Shown: positions 15,658 through 21,833 of the stretch, in pieces
How the letters are laid out: each line of letters begins with the position of its first letter
Numbering within the stretch: the stretch's first letter is position 1
Source of the DNA: Hyphomonadaceae bacterium UBA5336
GTDB lineage: Bacteria > Pseudomonadota > Alphaproteobacteria > Caulobacterales > Hyphomonadaceae
NCBI GenBank assembly: GCA_002408125.1
Contig: DHQO01000032.1
Coordinates: 1 to 21,833 of the forward strand
DNA length: 21,833 bases
Direction: 5' to 3'
Made by a program: the position numbers and the translations under genes
The notes under the pieces: generated by a model
Database searches by the model: none
Seen by the model: the letters and a program-made list of their open reading frames with translations, nothing else
Told to the model about the DNA's origin: nothing

Positions 15658-16938
15658 CTACCCCCGCGCGAACACCTCGCACCCGCGCACAAAAGTCCGC
15701 ATCACGCGGCCCTGCAGCAGGCGTCCATCGAAGGGGGAGTTGGTCGAGCGGGTGATGAGGTCCTCCCGCTCGCACTTCCAAGGGGTGCCGGGATCGAACA
15801 GCATCAGGTCGGCCGGCGCGCCCTCGGCGAGGCGCCCGCCTTCGATGCCAATCAGGTCGGTTGGGCCACAGGTCAGGGGTTTGAGCGCCGTGAGCAGGTC
15901 CAGCGGACCGTCATGGACGAGGCTCAGCACAGCCGAGAGCGTGGTTTCCAGCCCGGCTGCGCCAAAGCTGGCTTCAGCAAAGGGAAGACGTTTCTGTTCC
16001 GGCGGCTGGGGATCATGGGCAGAGACCACGGCATCAATTTCGCCGGCTGCCAGCGCGGCGATCAGGGCCTGACGGTCGGCCTCGGCGCGGAAGGGCGGAT
16101 TGACCTTGCAGTAGGTGAGATAGTCCCCGACATCCATCTCGTTGAAAAAGAGGGAATGGGCCGCCACGGTGGCTCCGGCCTTCACGCCGCGTGCCCGGGC
16201 TTCGGCCAGCAGCTCCAGCGTGCGCGCGGTGGAAACCTGATCGAGAATGAGCCGACAGCCGGTGGCTTCGGCCAGCATCAGGTCGCGCGCCGCGCCGATC
16301 CATTCGGCCTCGCGCGGAATGCCCTTCAAGCCGAGCCGAGCAGCAAAACTGCCGGCATTCATGACTCCGGAGCCGCGCAGGGAGGCCGTGTCGGGCCGCG
16401 ACATCACGATGGCTTCATGGCTGGCGGCATAGGCCATGGCGCGCTTGAGGATGGAGGCATCGGCCACCGGCTCGTCGCCATTGGTGAAGAACACCGCGCC
16501 GGCGAGCTTCATAAGCCCGATCTCGGCCATGGCCTTGCCTCCCAGGCCGACCGTCAGCGCGCCGGCGGCATGCACGCGTGCCTCGACCTCGGGGTCTTCA
16601 TTAGTGAGGAATTCCACCAGCGCCACATCGTCGATGACGGGCCGAGTATCCGGCATCAACACCATCTGTGTCACGCCGGCCGATAGCGCCGCACGCGAGG
16701 CGGTGGCGACGGTTTCACGCTGTTCCTCGCCCGGCTCGCCGGTCTTCACGCGCAGGTCGATCATGCCGGGCGCGAGGCAGAGCCCGCCGGCATCGACTAC
16801 CTTGCCGGCCCCGGAGGGTGCCTCGGTGACGCCCTGCCCCCAGGCGGCGACCTTGCCGTTTTCGACAATGACCCCGCCAGGCAAATCCGTGCCGGTGGCC
16901 GGATCGAGCAGGCGCGCATTGAGAATGGCGGTGATCAT
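15658..16938 (-). CDS. pyrX: Non-catalytic dihydroorotase homologue (PyrX/PyrC' type)
   Basis: A 426-aa amidohydrolase-fold protein with the overall dihydroorotase layout (LAPGMIDLRVKTGEPGEE, MPDTRPVIDD, GVMNAGSFAARLGLKGIPREAEW, SAHDPQPPEQKRLPF). The metal and catalytic residues are gone. The usual D-x-H-x-H at residues 61-65 reads DLRVK, the expected H-x-E-D block reads SRPD (180-183), and the usual H-V-S-T-A reads DQVSTA (233-238). In Pseudomonas and several alphaproteobacteria such pseudo-dihydroorotases assemble with aspartate carbamoyltransferase. The ATGA overlap with pyrB fits that role. Automatic annotation would probably call it dihydroorotase, so an active PyrC should exist elsewhere. 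The inactivity call is from residues only. Confidence 0.88.
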   Translation of the reverse strand: MITAILNARLLDPATGTDLPGGVIVENGKVAAWGQGVTEAPSGAGKVVDAGGLCLAPGMIDLRVKTGEPGEEQRETVATASRAALSAGVTQMVLMPDTRPVIDDVALVEFLTNEDPEVEARVHAAGALTVGLGGKAMAEIGLMKLAGAVFFTNGDEPVADASILKRAMAYAASHEAIVMSRPDTASLRGSGVMNAGSFAARLGLKGIPREAEWIGAARDLMLAEATGCRLILDQVSTARTLELLAEARARGVKAGATVAAHSLFFNEMDVGDYLTYCKVNPPFRAEADRQALIAALAAGEIDAVVSAHDPQPPEQKRLPFAEASFGAAGLETTLSAVLSLVHDGPLDLLTALKPLTCGPTDLIGIEGGRLAEGAPADLMLFDPGTPWKCEREDLITRSTNSPFDGRLLQGRVMRTFVRGCEVFARG

Positions 16939-17885
16939 GACGGCGCGCTCCCCGCCAGCATGTCGAGCACGGCCATGCGCACGGCAACGCCCATCTCCAC
17001 CTGCTCGGTGATGACAGAGCGCGGACCGTCGGCGATGGCGCTTTCGATCTCGATCCCCCGGTTCATCGGGCCGGGATGCATGACGAGCGCGTCCGGCGCG
17101 GCGCGCTTCAGCCGCTCCTGCGTCAGGCCGTAGAACCGGAAATATTCTCGCCGCGAGGGCAGATAGGCCCCGTCCATGCGTTCAAGCTGCAGGCGCAGCA
17201 TCATGACAATATCCGCGCCATCGAGGGCGGCATCGATATCGGTCGTGACCACTTCGGCGCCCCAGTCGCTGGCATCGCCCGGCAGCAATGTGCGCGGGCC
17301 GGCAAGGCGCACTCGGGCGCCCAGTTGGTGCAGGGCATAAGTGGTCGAGCGGGCGACGCGCGAATGCACGATGTCGCCGCAAATGGCGACTTTCAGCCCT
17401 TCGATGCGGCCCTTTTCGCGACGGATGGTGAGCGTGTCGAGCAGGCCCTGAGTCGGGTGCTCATGCATGCCGTCGCCGGCATTGATCACCGCGCAGTCGA
17501 CTTTGCGCGACAGCAGCTTCACCCCGCCGGACGCGCTGTGGCGGATGACGATGACATCGGGCTTCATGGCGTTCAGCGTCATCGCTGTGTCGATCAGGGT
17601 CTCGCCCTTCTTCACGCTGGAGGCGGCCACCGGCATGTTCACCACATCCGCGCCGAGGCGTTTCGCGGCGATCTCGAAGCTCGACATGGTGCGGGTGGAA
17701 TTCTCGAAGAAGAGGTTGATGACCGTCTTGTTCTTCAGGACAGGGGCGCCGCGCTGGCTGGCGCGCGCCTGCTCGGCATAATGGTCGGCCTTGTCCAGAA
17801 TAGAGGTCAGCTGGAGCGGGTTCAGCCCCATCAGGCCCAGAAGGTGGGGCCCGGTGAATGTATAGTCGCTCTGCTCGCGCGCCAT
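16935..17885 (-). CDS. pyrB: Aspartate carbamoyltransferase catalytic subunit
   Basis: Condenses carbamoyl phosphate with aspartate, the committed step of pyrimidine synthesis. The carbamoyl-phosphate loop FFENSTRTMSSFE gives Ser63-Thr64-Arg65-Thr66. HPTQGLLD (143-150) and MHPGPMNRG (269-277) complete the active site. The length of 316 aa is normal. No pyrI-like regulatory gene is adjacent; instead the downstream pseudo-dihydroorotase overlaps by ATGA, as expected for a PyrB-PyrC' type complex. ruvX ends 53 bases upstream on the same strand, so ruvX-pyrB-pyrX may form one transcript. Confidence 0.97.
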   Translation of the reverse strand: MAREQSDYTFTGPHLLGLMGLNPLQLTSILDKADHYAEQARASQRGAPVLKNKTVINLFFENSTRTMSSFEIAAKRLGADVVNMPVAASSVKKGETLIDTAMTLNAMKPDVIVIRHSASGGVKLLSRKVDCAVINAGDGMHEHPTQGLLDTLTIRREKGRIEGLKVAICGDIVHSRVARSTTYALHQLGARVRLAGPRTLLPGDASDWGAEVVTTDIDAALDGADIVMMLRLQLERMDGAYLPSRREYFRFYGLTQERLKRAAPDALVMHPGPMNRGIEIESAIADGPRSVITEQVEMGVAVRMAVLDMLAGSAPS

Positions 17886-17938
17886 ATCCGCCTACTGCGA
17901 TTTGGCGCGGTTTAGGAGAGTCTGCCGCCCGGGGCAAG

Positions 17939-18397
17939 TCAGATGCTGTTCGCAAGCTGGTCGATCGCGCTCTGCAGGATGATGGCAGCGGCCGAAGCAT
18001 CAATGATCTCCGCGCGGCGGGCACGGGAGAGATCGGCCTCCAGCATGGCACGCTCGGCCTGGGCGCTCGACAGGCGTTCGTCGAACAGGGTGATCGGCAC
18101 ATCGCGCGCCTTGAGAATGTTCCAGGCGAGCGCTCGCGCCGACTGTGCGCGCGGGCCTTCGCTGCCATCCATGTTCAGAGGCAGGCCGATGACGATGCCA
18201 ACCGCGCCGCGCGTGTCATAGATCGCCAACAGCCTTTCCAGCACCGGCGCGAGCTTGCGCCCCTTCGCGAGGGTTTCCACCGGGCTCGCAATCAGCCGCC
18301 CGCCATCGCAGGCGGCCAGGCCAATGGTCTTGCTGCCGGGATCGAGGCCCAGCAGCGGCCCGAAGGCCGGAAGGTCTGAAAGAGTGACAAGTGCCAT
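17939..18397 (-). CDS. ruvX: Putative Holliday junction resolvase / pre-16S rRNA nuclease (RuvX/YqgF)
   Basis: RNase H-fold nuclease of the YqgF/RuvX family, implicated in 5' maturation of 16S rRNA in E. coli and proposed earlier as a Holliday junction resolvase. Motifs: LLGLDPGSKTIGLA with Asp19, VIGLPLNMDGSEGPRAQ, FDERLSSAQAE, and IIDASAAAIIL with the final acidic residue. The ATG at 18397 gives 152 aa; an in-frame GTG at 18406 would add three residues and cannot be excluded. It diverges from gatC across 78 bases and leads toward pyrB. Confidence 0.93.
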   Translation of the reverse strand: MALVTLSDLPAFGPLLGLDPGSKTIGLAACDGGRLIASPVETLAKGRKLAPVLERLLAIYDTRGAVGIVIGLPLNMDGSEGPRAQSARALAWNILKARDVPITLFDERLSSAQAERAMLEADLSRARRAEIIDASAAAIILQSAIDQLANSI

Positions 18398-18426
18398 ATC
18401 GCCCACTAGGGCGCGCAGGCCGGGAC

Positions 18427-18455
18427 TTGCAAGCTTTTCCGCGCAGGGTTAGCTG
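18427..18455 (+). promoter_or_regulatory. Candidate promoter for gatC
   Basis: TTGCAA (18427-18432), a 17-base spacer and TAGCTG (18450-18455) lie about 20 bases before the gatC ATG. The -10 is poor. Placement in the short gap between divergent genes is the main support. Confidence 0.25.
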
Positions 18456-18475
18456 GCGGATAGAAGGAGATCCTC

Positions 18476-18763
18476 ATGAGCGTCACCAAGGATGATGTCC
18501 GCAAGGTTGCCCGCCTGTCGCGCATTGCCGTGCCGGAAGAGCGGCTTGAGCCGCTGGCGGCCGAACTGAACGGCATCCTGAACTGGATCGAGGATCTCAA
18601 CGAGGTCGATGTCGAAGGCGTTGCACCGATGACCTCGGTGGTGGAAACCCGCCTGCCCCAACGCGAAGACGTGGTCACCGACGGCAACAAGCCGGACCAA
18701 ATCCTCGCCAATGCGCCGAAATCGGCCGACGGCTTCTTCGTCGTCCCCAAGGCGGTGGAGTAA
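18476..18763 (+). CDS. gatC: Aspartyl/glutamyl-tRNA amidotransferase subunit C
   Basis: Small subunit that wraps around GatA and tethers GatB in the tRNA-dependent amidotransferase. The 95-aa length and the pattern DDVRKVARLSRIAVPEERLEPLAAELNGILNWIEDLNEVDVEGVAPMTSVV are diagnostic. The ending GFFVVPKAVE is the usual GatC C-terminus. A strong GAAGGAG stands upstream of ATG 18476. It diverges from ruvX. gatA is on the same strand but about 1.1 kb downstream, separated by a DCC-family gene and an opposite-strand lipoprotein gene. Tight gatC-gatA coupling, common in other genomes, is therefore absent here. Confidence 0.97.
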   Translation: MSVTKDDVRKVARLSRIAVPEERLEPLAAELNGILNWIEDLNEVDVEGVAPMTSVVETRLPQREDVVTDGNKPDQILANAPKSADGFFVVPKAVE

Positions 18764-18824
18764 CCCGCGCGGCGCCAGGCCACATCGCGCCCTGCCCGGG
18801 GATTGCGCCACACTCTGCCCCGCC

Positions 18825-19193
18825 ATGGCTGAACTCACAGTCCTTTACAATGCCGTCTGCCCTGTCTGCCGGGAAGGCATCTGCCACTTCGAGCGTCGCA
18901 CGAAATCCGGCCCCGAAGGCGTTGTCTATGTGGACGTTTCCAGCGTGCCAGGGCCGCTGCGCGAGCATGACCTCCACCTCAATGATGTTCGCCGAAAGCT
19001 TCATGTGGTCACGCCCGATGGTGCCCTGCTTGCAGGCTGGCCGGCCATCTCCGCGCTGTGGCAGCGCACGCCGGGCTGGGGCTGGCTTGCCCGGCTGGGA
19101 GACCTGCCGGGCGTGCGGATTGTGTCGGGCATGACCTATTCCGCCACCGCCCAGCTCCTGTGGTGGTGGAACCGGGCGAGCGGGCGCTGGTGA
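18825..19193 (+). CDS. DCC (DUF393) family thiol-disulfide-like protein
   Basis: A 122-aa protein with the DCC-family N-terminus: LTVLYNAVCPVC, giving a CxxC pair (Cys12, Cys15) in the place of the usual D-G-x-C-P-x-C, with Asn instead of Asp. It continues with FERRT, VVYVDVSS, a VTPDGALLAGWPAISALWQRTPGWGWLARLGDLPG block typical of the family, and a C-terminal aromatic helix (LLWWWNR). Members are predicted thioredoxin-fold oxidoreductases; no signal peptide is seen. The ATG at 18825 has no evident ribosome-binding site, and 61 bases separate it from gatC. It ends 8 bases from the convergent lipoprotein gene. Confidence 0.78.
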   Translation: MAELTVLYNAVCPVCREGICHFERRTKSGPEGVVYVDVSSVPGPLREHDLHLNDVRRKLHVVTPDGALLAGWPAISALWQRTPGWGWLARLGDLPGVRIVSGMTYSATAQLLWWWNRASGRW

Positions 19194-19201
19194 CCCGTGG
19201 A

Positions 19202-19669
19202 TCAGGTGTCCTGGGCTTCGGTGTCGGTCTCTTCCGATTCGCCTTCTGGGGCTTCCGCATCCTTGTCCCACTCGAAAATCCTGTCGATCGGGCAACCGAG
19301 ACTCGGTATGTCCGCTGAACTCGGGCCGAATGCGGTGTCAAACGCATAGATCTTGTCGCCCTTTGTCAGACAGGCGCCGAAATCGTCGAAGACTATGGAA
19401 TTTGCTTGTTCGAGATTGTGACAAAGCGCAAAGGTGGTGATCACATAATCGCGTCGGGGCGAAACGCTGACCACGACGGAGCGGTCCGTTGTTTCGCTGA
19501 AGCCGTCAATGCTACCCGTAAAGCATATCCGGTCGACTTCTTCACCGACATGCGGATCTTCCATCAACTCGGCCAGGAAAGCTTCCTTGGACGACGTGTC
19601 GGCCTCTGTGGTCGCGCATGCGCCAAGCACGAAAGAGGCGCCTGTAATCGCAAGAATGAAACGGGTCAT
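19202..19669 (-). CDS. DUF6491-like lipoprotein
   Basis: A 155-aa predicted lipoprotein, lipobox LGAC with modified Cys18 (MTRFILAITGASFVLGAC). The mature part has DRICFTGSIDGFSETTDRSVVVSVSPRRDYVIT, a later CHNLEQANSIVFDDFGACLTKGDKIYAFD and CPIDRIFEW. Four mature cysteines and the R-I-C-F start match my recollection of the DUF6491 family; function is unknown. The tail is highly acidic (APEGESEETDTEAQDT). GGAGG lies 8 bases before ATG 19669, and TATACT (minus strand, 19700-19705) is a fair -10 element. It sits on the opposite strand between gatC/DCC and gatA. Hand-counted GC is about 55 percent, lower than the flanking genes. Confidence 0.8.
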   Translation of the reverse strand: MTRFILAITGASFVLGACATTEADTSSKEAFLAELMEDPHVGEEVDRICFTGSIDGFSETTDRSVVVSVSPRRDYVITTFALCHNLEQANSIVFDDFGACLTKGDKIYAFDTAFGPSSADIPSLGCPIDRIFEWDKDAEAPEGESEETDTEAQDT

Positions 19670-19699
19670 GTGGGTGGTCCTCCAAGTTCCTCTGCCTGC

Positions 19700-19705
19700 A
19701 GTATA
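19700..19705 (-). promoter_or_regulatory. Candidate -10 element for the DUF6491-like gene
   Basis: TATACT on the minus strand, about 30 bases before the ATG and followed by a strong GGAGG. No convincing -35 element is seen at 16-18 bases. Confidence 0.3.
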
Positions 19706-19806
19706 AGCGCGCAGTAATGCAATAGGTTGTCACGTTCAGGTGAGCCAGCCGTGTTCGCCCTCTTGCACAATGCCCCCGCCCGCGCCTAACAGGAGCGCTC
19801 ATACCG

Positions 19807-19827
19807 TGTAACCTAAAAAAGGTTACA
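19807..19827. promoter_or_regulatory. Perfect palindrome upstream of gatA (operator or leader hairpin)
   Basis: Arms TGTAACCT and AGGTTACA (8 of 8 paired) flank an A5 loop. The site ends 16 bases before the gatA ATG and 5 bases before its AGGA ribosome-binding site. As DNA it looks like a symmetrical repressor operator; as RNA it forms a stable hairpin directly in front of the ribosome-binding site. No T-run follows, so it is not a terminator. The regulator is unknown. Confidence 0.5.
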
Positions 19828-19843
19828 ATGAGCAGGACCGTCC

Positions 19844-21319
19844 ATGAGCGAGCTTACCCAACTGACCCTGACCGATGCCCTGGATGGGCTGGCCAGGAAA
19901 ACCTTTTCCTCGGTCGAGCTGACCCAGGCCTTTGTCGATGCCATCGAGGCCAGCAATCCGAGCCTGAACGCCTATGTGGTCGAAACCCCGGAAAAGGCGC
20001 TGGAGATGGCGAAAGCCAGCGATGCGCGCCGCGCGAAAGGCGATGCCGGAAAGCTCGAGGGCGCCCCGCTCGGCATCAAGGACCTTTATTGCACCAAGGG
20101 CGTGCGCACCACGGCCTGCTCGAACATTCTCGGCGAATTCACCCCGACCTACGAATCCACCGTCACACAGAACCTCTGGGACGAAGGCGCGGTGATGCTC
20201 GGCAAGCTGAACATGGACGAGTTCGCCATGGGTAGCTCGAATGAGACCTCACGCTTCGGCCCGGTGTCGAACCCGTGGAAACGTGCCGGCGACAATCGCA
20301 GCCTCACGCCCGGCGGCTCTTCGGGCGGTTCGGCGAGCGCGGTGGCCGCCGATCTCTGCCTCGGCGCGACGGCATCCGACACCGGCGGCTCCATCCGTCA
20401 GCCGGCAGCCTTCACCGGCACCGTGGGCATCAAACCAACATACGGGCGCGCCAGCCGCTATGGCATGGTCGCCTTTGCAAGCTCGCTCGACCAGGCCGGG
20501 CCGATCTCGAAATCGGTCGACGATGCCGCGCTGATGCTGGAGGTTATGTGCAGCCATGACGAGAAGGATTCCACCTCGCTCAACGTGCCCACTCCGCACT
20601 GGCGCGAAAATGTTCGCGAGGGCGTGAAGGGCCTGAAGATCGGCATTCCCAAGGAATACCGCGTCGACGGCATGTCCGACGAGATCGAGGCGCTCTGGCA
20701 GCAGGGGATTGACTGGCTCAAGGCCGCCGGTGCGGAGATCGTCGATGTCTCCCTGCCCCACACCAAATACGCCCTGCCGGCCTATTATATCGTCGCGCCA
20801 GCGGAGGCCTCGTCCAATCTCGCGCGCTATGACGGCATGCGCTATGGCGCGCGCGTTTCCGGTGAGGATCTCACCGCCACCTACGAGTCCACACGCGCGA
20901 CAGGCTTCGGCGCTGAGGTGCAGCGTCGGCTGATGATCGGCACCTATGTGCTGAGTTCCGGCTATTACGATGCCTATTATCTGCGCGCCCAGAAGGTGCG
21001 CACGCGCATCCTGGAAGACTTCGTACATGCCTTCCATGACTGCGATGCCTTGCTGACGCCGACCTGCCCGAGCGCGGCCTTCGCCTTCGGGGAAAAGAGC
21101 GACAATCCGGTCGAGATGTATCTCAACGACATCTTCACCGTCACGGCCAACCTTGCCGGTCTGCCGGGCATTTCCGTGCCCGCCTCTCTCAACTCCGAGG
21201 GTCTGCCGCTCGGCCTGCAGGTCATCGGCAAGGCGCTGGATGAAGCGACCTGCTTCCGCGTCGGCGGCGAGCTGGAGCGCGCGGCCGGCTTCAGCGCCCG
21301 GCCCAAGCGCTGGTGGTAG
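19844..21319 (+). CDS. gatA: Aspartyl/glutamyl-tRNA amidotransferase subunit A
   Basis: Amidase subunit of GatCAB; it liberates ammonia from glutamine for transamidation of mischarged tRNA. The amidase signature GGSSGGSASAVAADLCLGATASDTGGS is intact, with the Ser-cisSer-Lys triad at Lys79 (LGIKDLY), Ser159 and Ser183. KPTYGRASRYGMVAFASSLDQAGP is the GatA-specific segment after it. The 491-aa length is normal. The ATG at 19844 is preceded by AGGA at 7-base spacing; an ATG at 19828 is in another frame. A perfect palindrome stands just upstream, and the gene appears to have its own promoter region rather than following gatC. Confidence 0.97.
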   Translation: MSELTQLTLTDALDGLARKTFSSVELTQAFVDAIEASNPSLNAYVVETPEKALEMAKASDARRAKGDAGKLEGAPLGIKDLYCTKGVRTTACSNILGEFTPTYESTVTQNLWDEGAVMLGKLNMDEFAMGSSNETSRFGPVSNPWKRAGDNRSLTPGGSSGGSASAVAADLCLGATASDTGGSIRQPAAFTGTVGIKPTYGRASRYGMVAFASSLDQAGPISKSVDDAALMLEVMCSHDEKDSTSLNVPTPHWRENVREGVKGLKIGIPKEYRVDGMSDEIEALWQQGIDWLKAAGAEIVDVSLPHTKYALPAYYIVAPAEASSNLARYDGMRYGARVSGEDLTATYESTRATGFGAEVQRRLMIGTYVLSSGYYDAYYLRAQKVRTRILEDFVHAFHDCDALLTPTCPSAAFAFGEKSDNPVEMYLNDIFTVTANLAGLPGISVPASLNSEGLPLGLQVIGKALDEATCFRVGGELERAAGFSARPKRWW

Positions 21320-21357
21320 GCACTGGCAGCGCGACAATCCTTACCTAGATAGGTCTC

Positions 21358-21753
21358 ATGACCCGTTTCATTGCAATCTTCCTTGCAGCCAGCCTGATTG
21401 TCGGCGCGGCGATCTATGGTCTCGCGCGCCTTCAGGGGCTCGACCTGCTCGACCCGCAAGTGCGCACCATTGCGGGGCTGGCCGTGCTGACGGCGCTCTA
21501 TGTCGGCCTGCGCGTGGCGATGGTCGTGCGCCGGCTGCTTGCGCGCCGCGAGGTAGACGACAGCGCGGATGGCATGCCGCCGGGCAGATCACCGTCGAAG
21601 AAGAAGTCGGCCTTCTCCCGCTGGGGTCGCAGCGCCACGCTGGATGCGCGCCTTGCCGCACGACAGGCTCGGCTCGACGCGGCCCGCGAGCGCCTGGAGG
21701 CCAAGGCCGCGTCCGGCGGGGAGTCCGAGACCACATCCAAGCCATCATCCTGA
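21358..21753 (+). CDS. Small two-helix membrane protein of unknown function
   Basis: A 131-aa protein with two predicted membrane helices (about residues 3-22 and 37-57). A short loop joins them. A basic, alanine/arginine-rich cytoplasmic tail follows (SPSKKKSAFSRWGRS, then LDARLAARQARLDAARERLEAKAA, which can form a coiled coil). I do not recognise a family. It starts 38 bases after gatA and may share its transcript. AGGTC-like sequence precedes the ATG weakly. The last codons (Pro-Ser-Ser-stop) lie inside the left arm of a family A repeat, so the C-terminus may have been altered when the repeat arrived. Confidence 0.6.
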   Translation: MTRFIAIFLAASLIVGAAIYGLARLQGLDLLDPQVRTIAGLAVLTALYVGLRVAMVVRRLLARREVDDSADGMPPGRSPSKKKSAFSRWGRSATLDARLAARQARLDAARERLEAKAASGGESETTSKPSS

Positions 21754-21833
21754 GCGGAGACGAAGGACGAGGGCGGGCTCTATGTGTTTGATCCCCGCTT
21801 CACTTCGTTTCGCGATGGATCGCGCTCAGGGCT
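21741..21833. repeat. Composite palindromic repeat, family A (second copy, cut by window end)
   Basis: The loop GAGCGGAGACGA (21752-21763) is identical to the one at 11994-12005. Its arms GCCATCATCCT and AGGACGAGGGC pair at 9 of 11 positions. The base pairs next to the loop are swapped relative to the first copy (GG:CC versus CC:GG), so pairing is kept. About 40 bases further on, TTCGT (21804-21808) and CTCAGG (21825-21830) read as an inverted copy whose loop has been enlarged and contains its own CGCGAT/ATCGCG hairpin (21811-21824). The element runs off the window. Confidence 0.65.

Noticed and set aside
19828..20235. Alternative ATG at 19828 opening a different frame at the gatA start
   Set aside because: It overlaps conserved GatA coding sequence out of frame. 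The AGGA element is downstream of this ATG and serves the one at 19844.
20249..21337. Minus-strand open frame of over 360 codons opposite gatA
   Set aside because: It is fully contained opposite the intact GatA coding sequence, and its composition is typical of an antisense shadow.

Overview
The window is about 21.8 kb of GC-rich DNA carrying a dense bacterial housekeeping segment. The protein set points to an alphaproteobacterium: a def-fmt-truA cluster, ParE, a pyrB gene paired with a non-catalytic dihydroorotase homologue, and GatCAB. A perfect TTAA-N7-TTAA CtrA-type box upstream of parE suggests the CtrA-using lineages (Caulobacterales / Maricaulales-Hyphomonadaceae type). That placement is an inference from motifs and was not tested by a search. 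I see no rRNA, tRNA, CRISPR array, transposase or phage gene. No gene-free stretch exceeds about 250 bases.

Layout. (1) 19-2648: a YafP-like GNAT acetyltransferase gene diverges from parE, and the region between them holds the CtrA-type box. (2) 2671-5497, minus strand: def, fmt, a YhbS-like GNAT gene and truA; the last three overlap by ATGA. This is a translation-initiation/tRNA-modification operon with a candidate promoter abutting the def start. (3) 5575-6957, minus: rmuC, divergent from (4) 7100-8364, two coupled lipoprotein genes. (5) 8365-10109, minus: a DUF4197 lipoprotein gene and an alpha/beta hydrolase gene, overlapping by ATGA. (6) 10272-12489, plus: a dienoyl-CoA-isomerase-like crotonase, a TIR-domain protein, a composite palindromic repeat, and a low-GC gene for a cysteine-rich secreted protein. 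(7) 12495-15412, minus: nitroreductase, DUF1287 protein, gatB. (8) 15413-15657: an intergenic region with an inverted pair of covarying hairpins. (9) 15658-18397, minus: ruvX, pyrB and the pseudo-dihydroorotase. (10) 18476-21753, plus: gatC, a DCC/DUF393 protein, (a DUF6491-like lipoprotein gene on the minus strand), gatA and a small membrane protein. The window ends inside another composite repeat.

How the genes fit together. Most of the window serves translation and nucleic acids: fMet-tRNA formylation and removal of the formyl group (Fmt, Def), tRNA pseudouridylation (TruA), tRNA-dependent transamidation (GatCAB, with gatB detached from gatCA), chromosome decatenation (ParE), genome maintenance (RmuC, RuvX), and the ATCase step of pyrimidine synthesis. 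Lipoproteins and small envelope proteins fill the gaps.

The most interesting non-housekeeping signals are two families of hairpin repeats. Each occurs as a forward/inverted pair with compensatory stem changes. Next come the TIR protein with an NADase-type glutamate and an unassigned C-terminal half, the cysteine-rich secreted protein, the metal-ligand-less dihydroorotase, and a perfect 8-bp-arm palindrome in front of gatA. I see no convincing multi-gene new system. The repeats and the TIR protein are the best candidates for follow-up.
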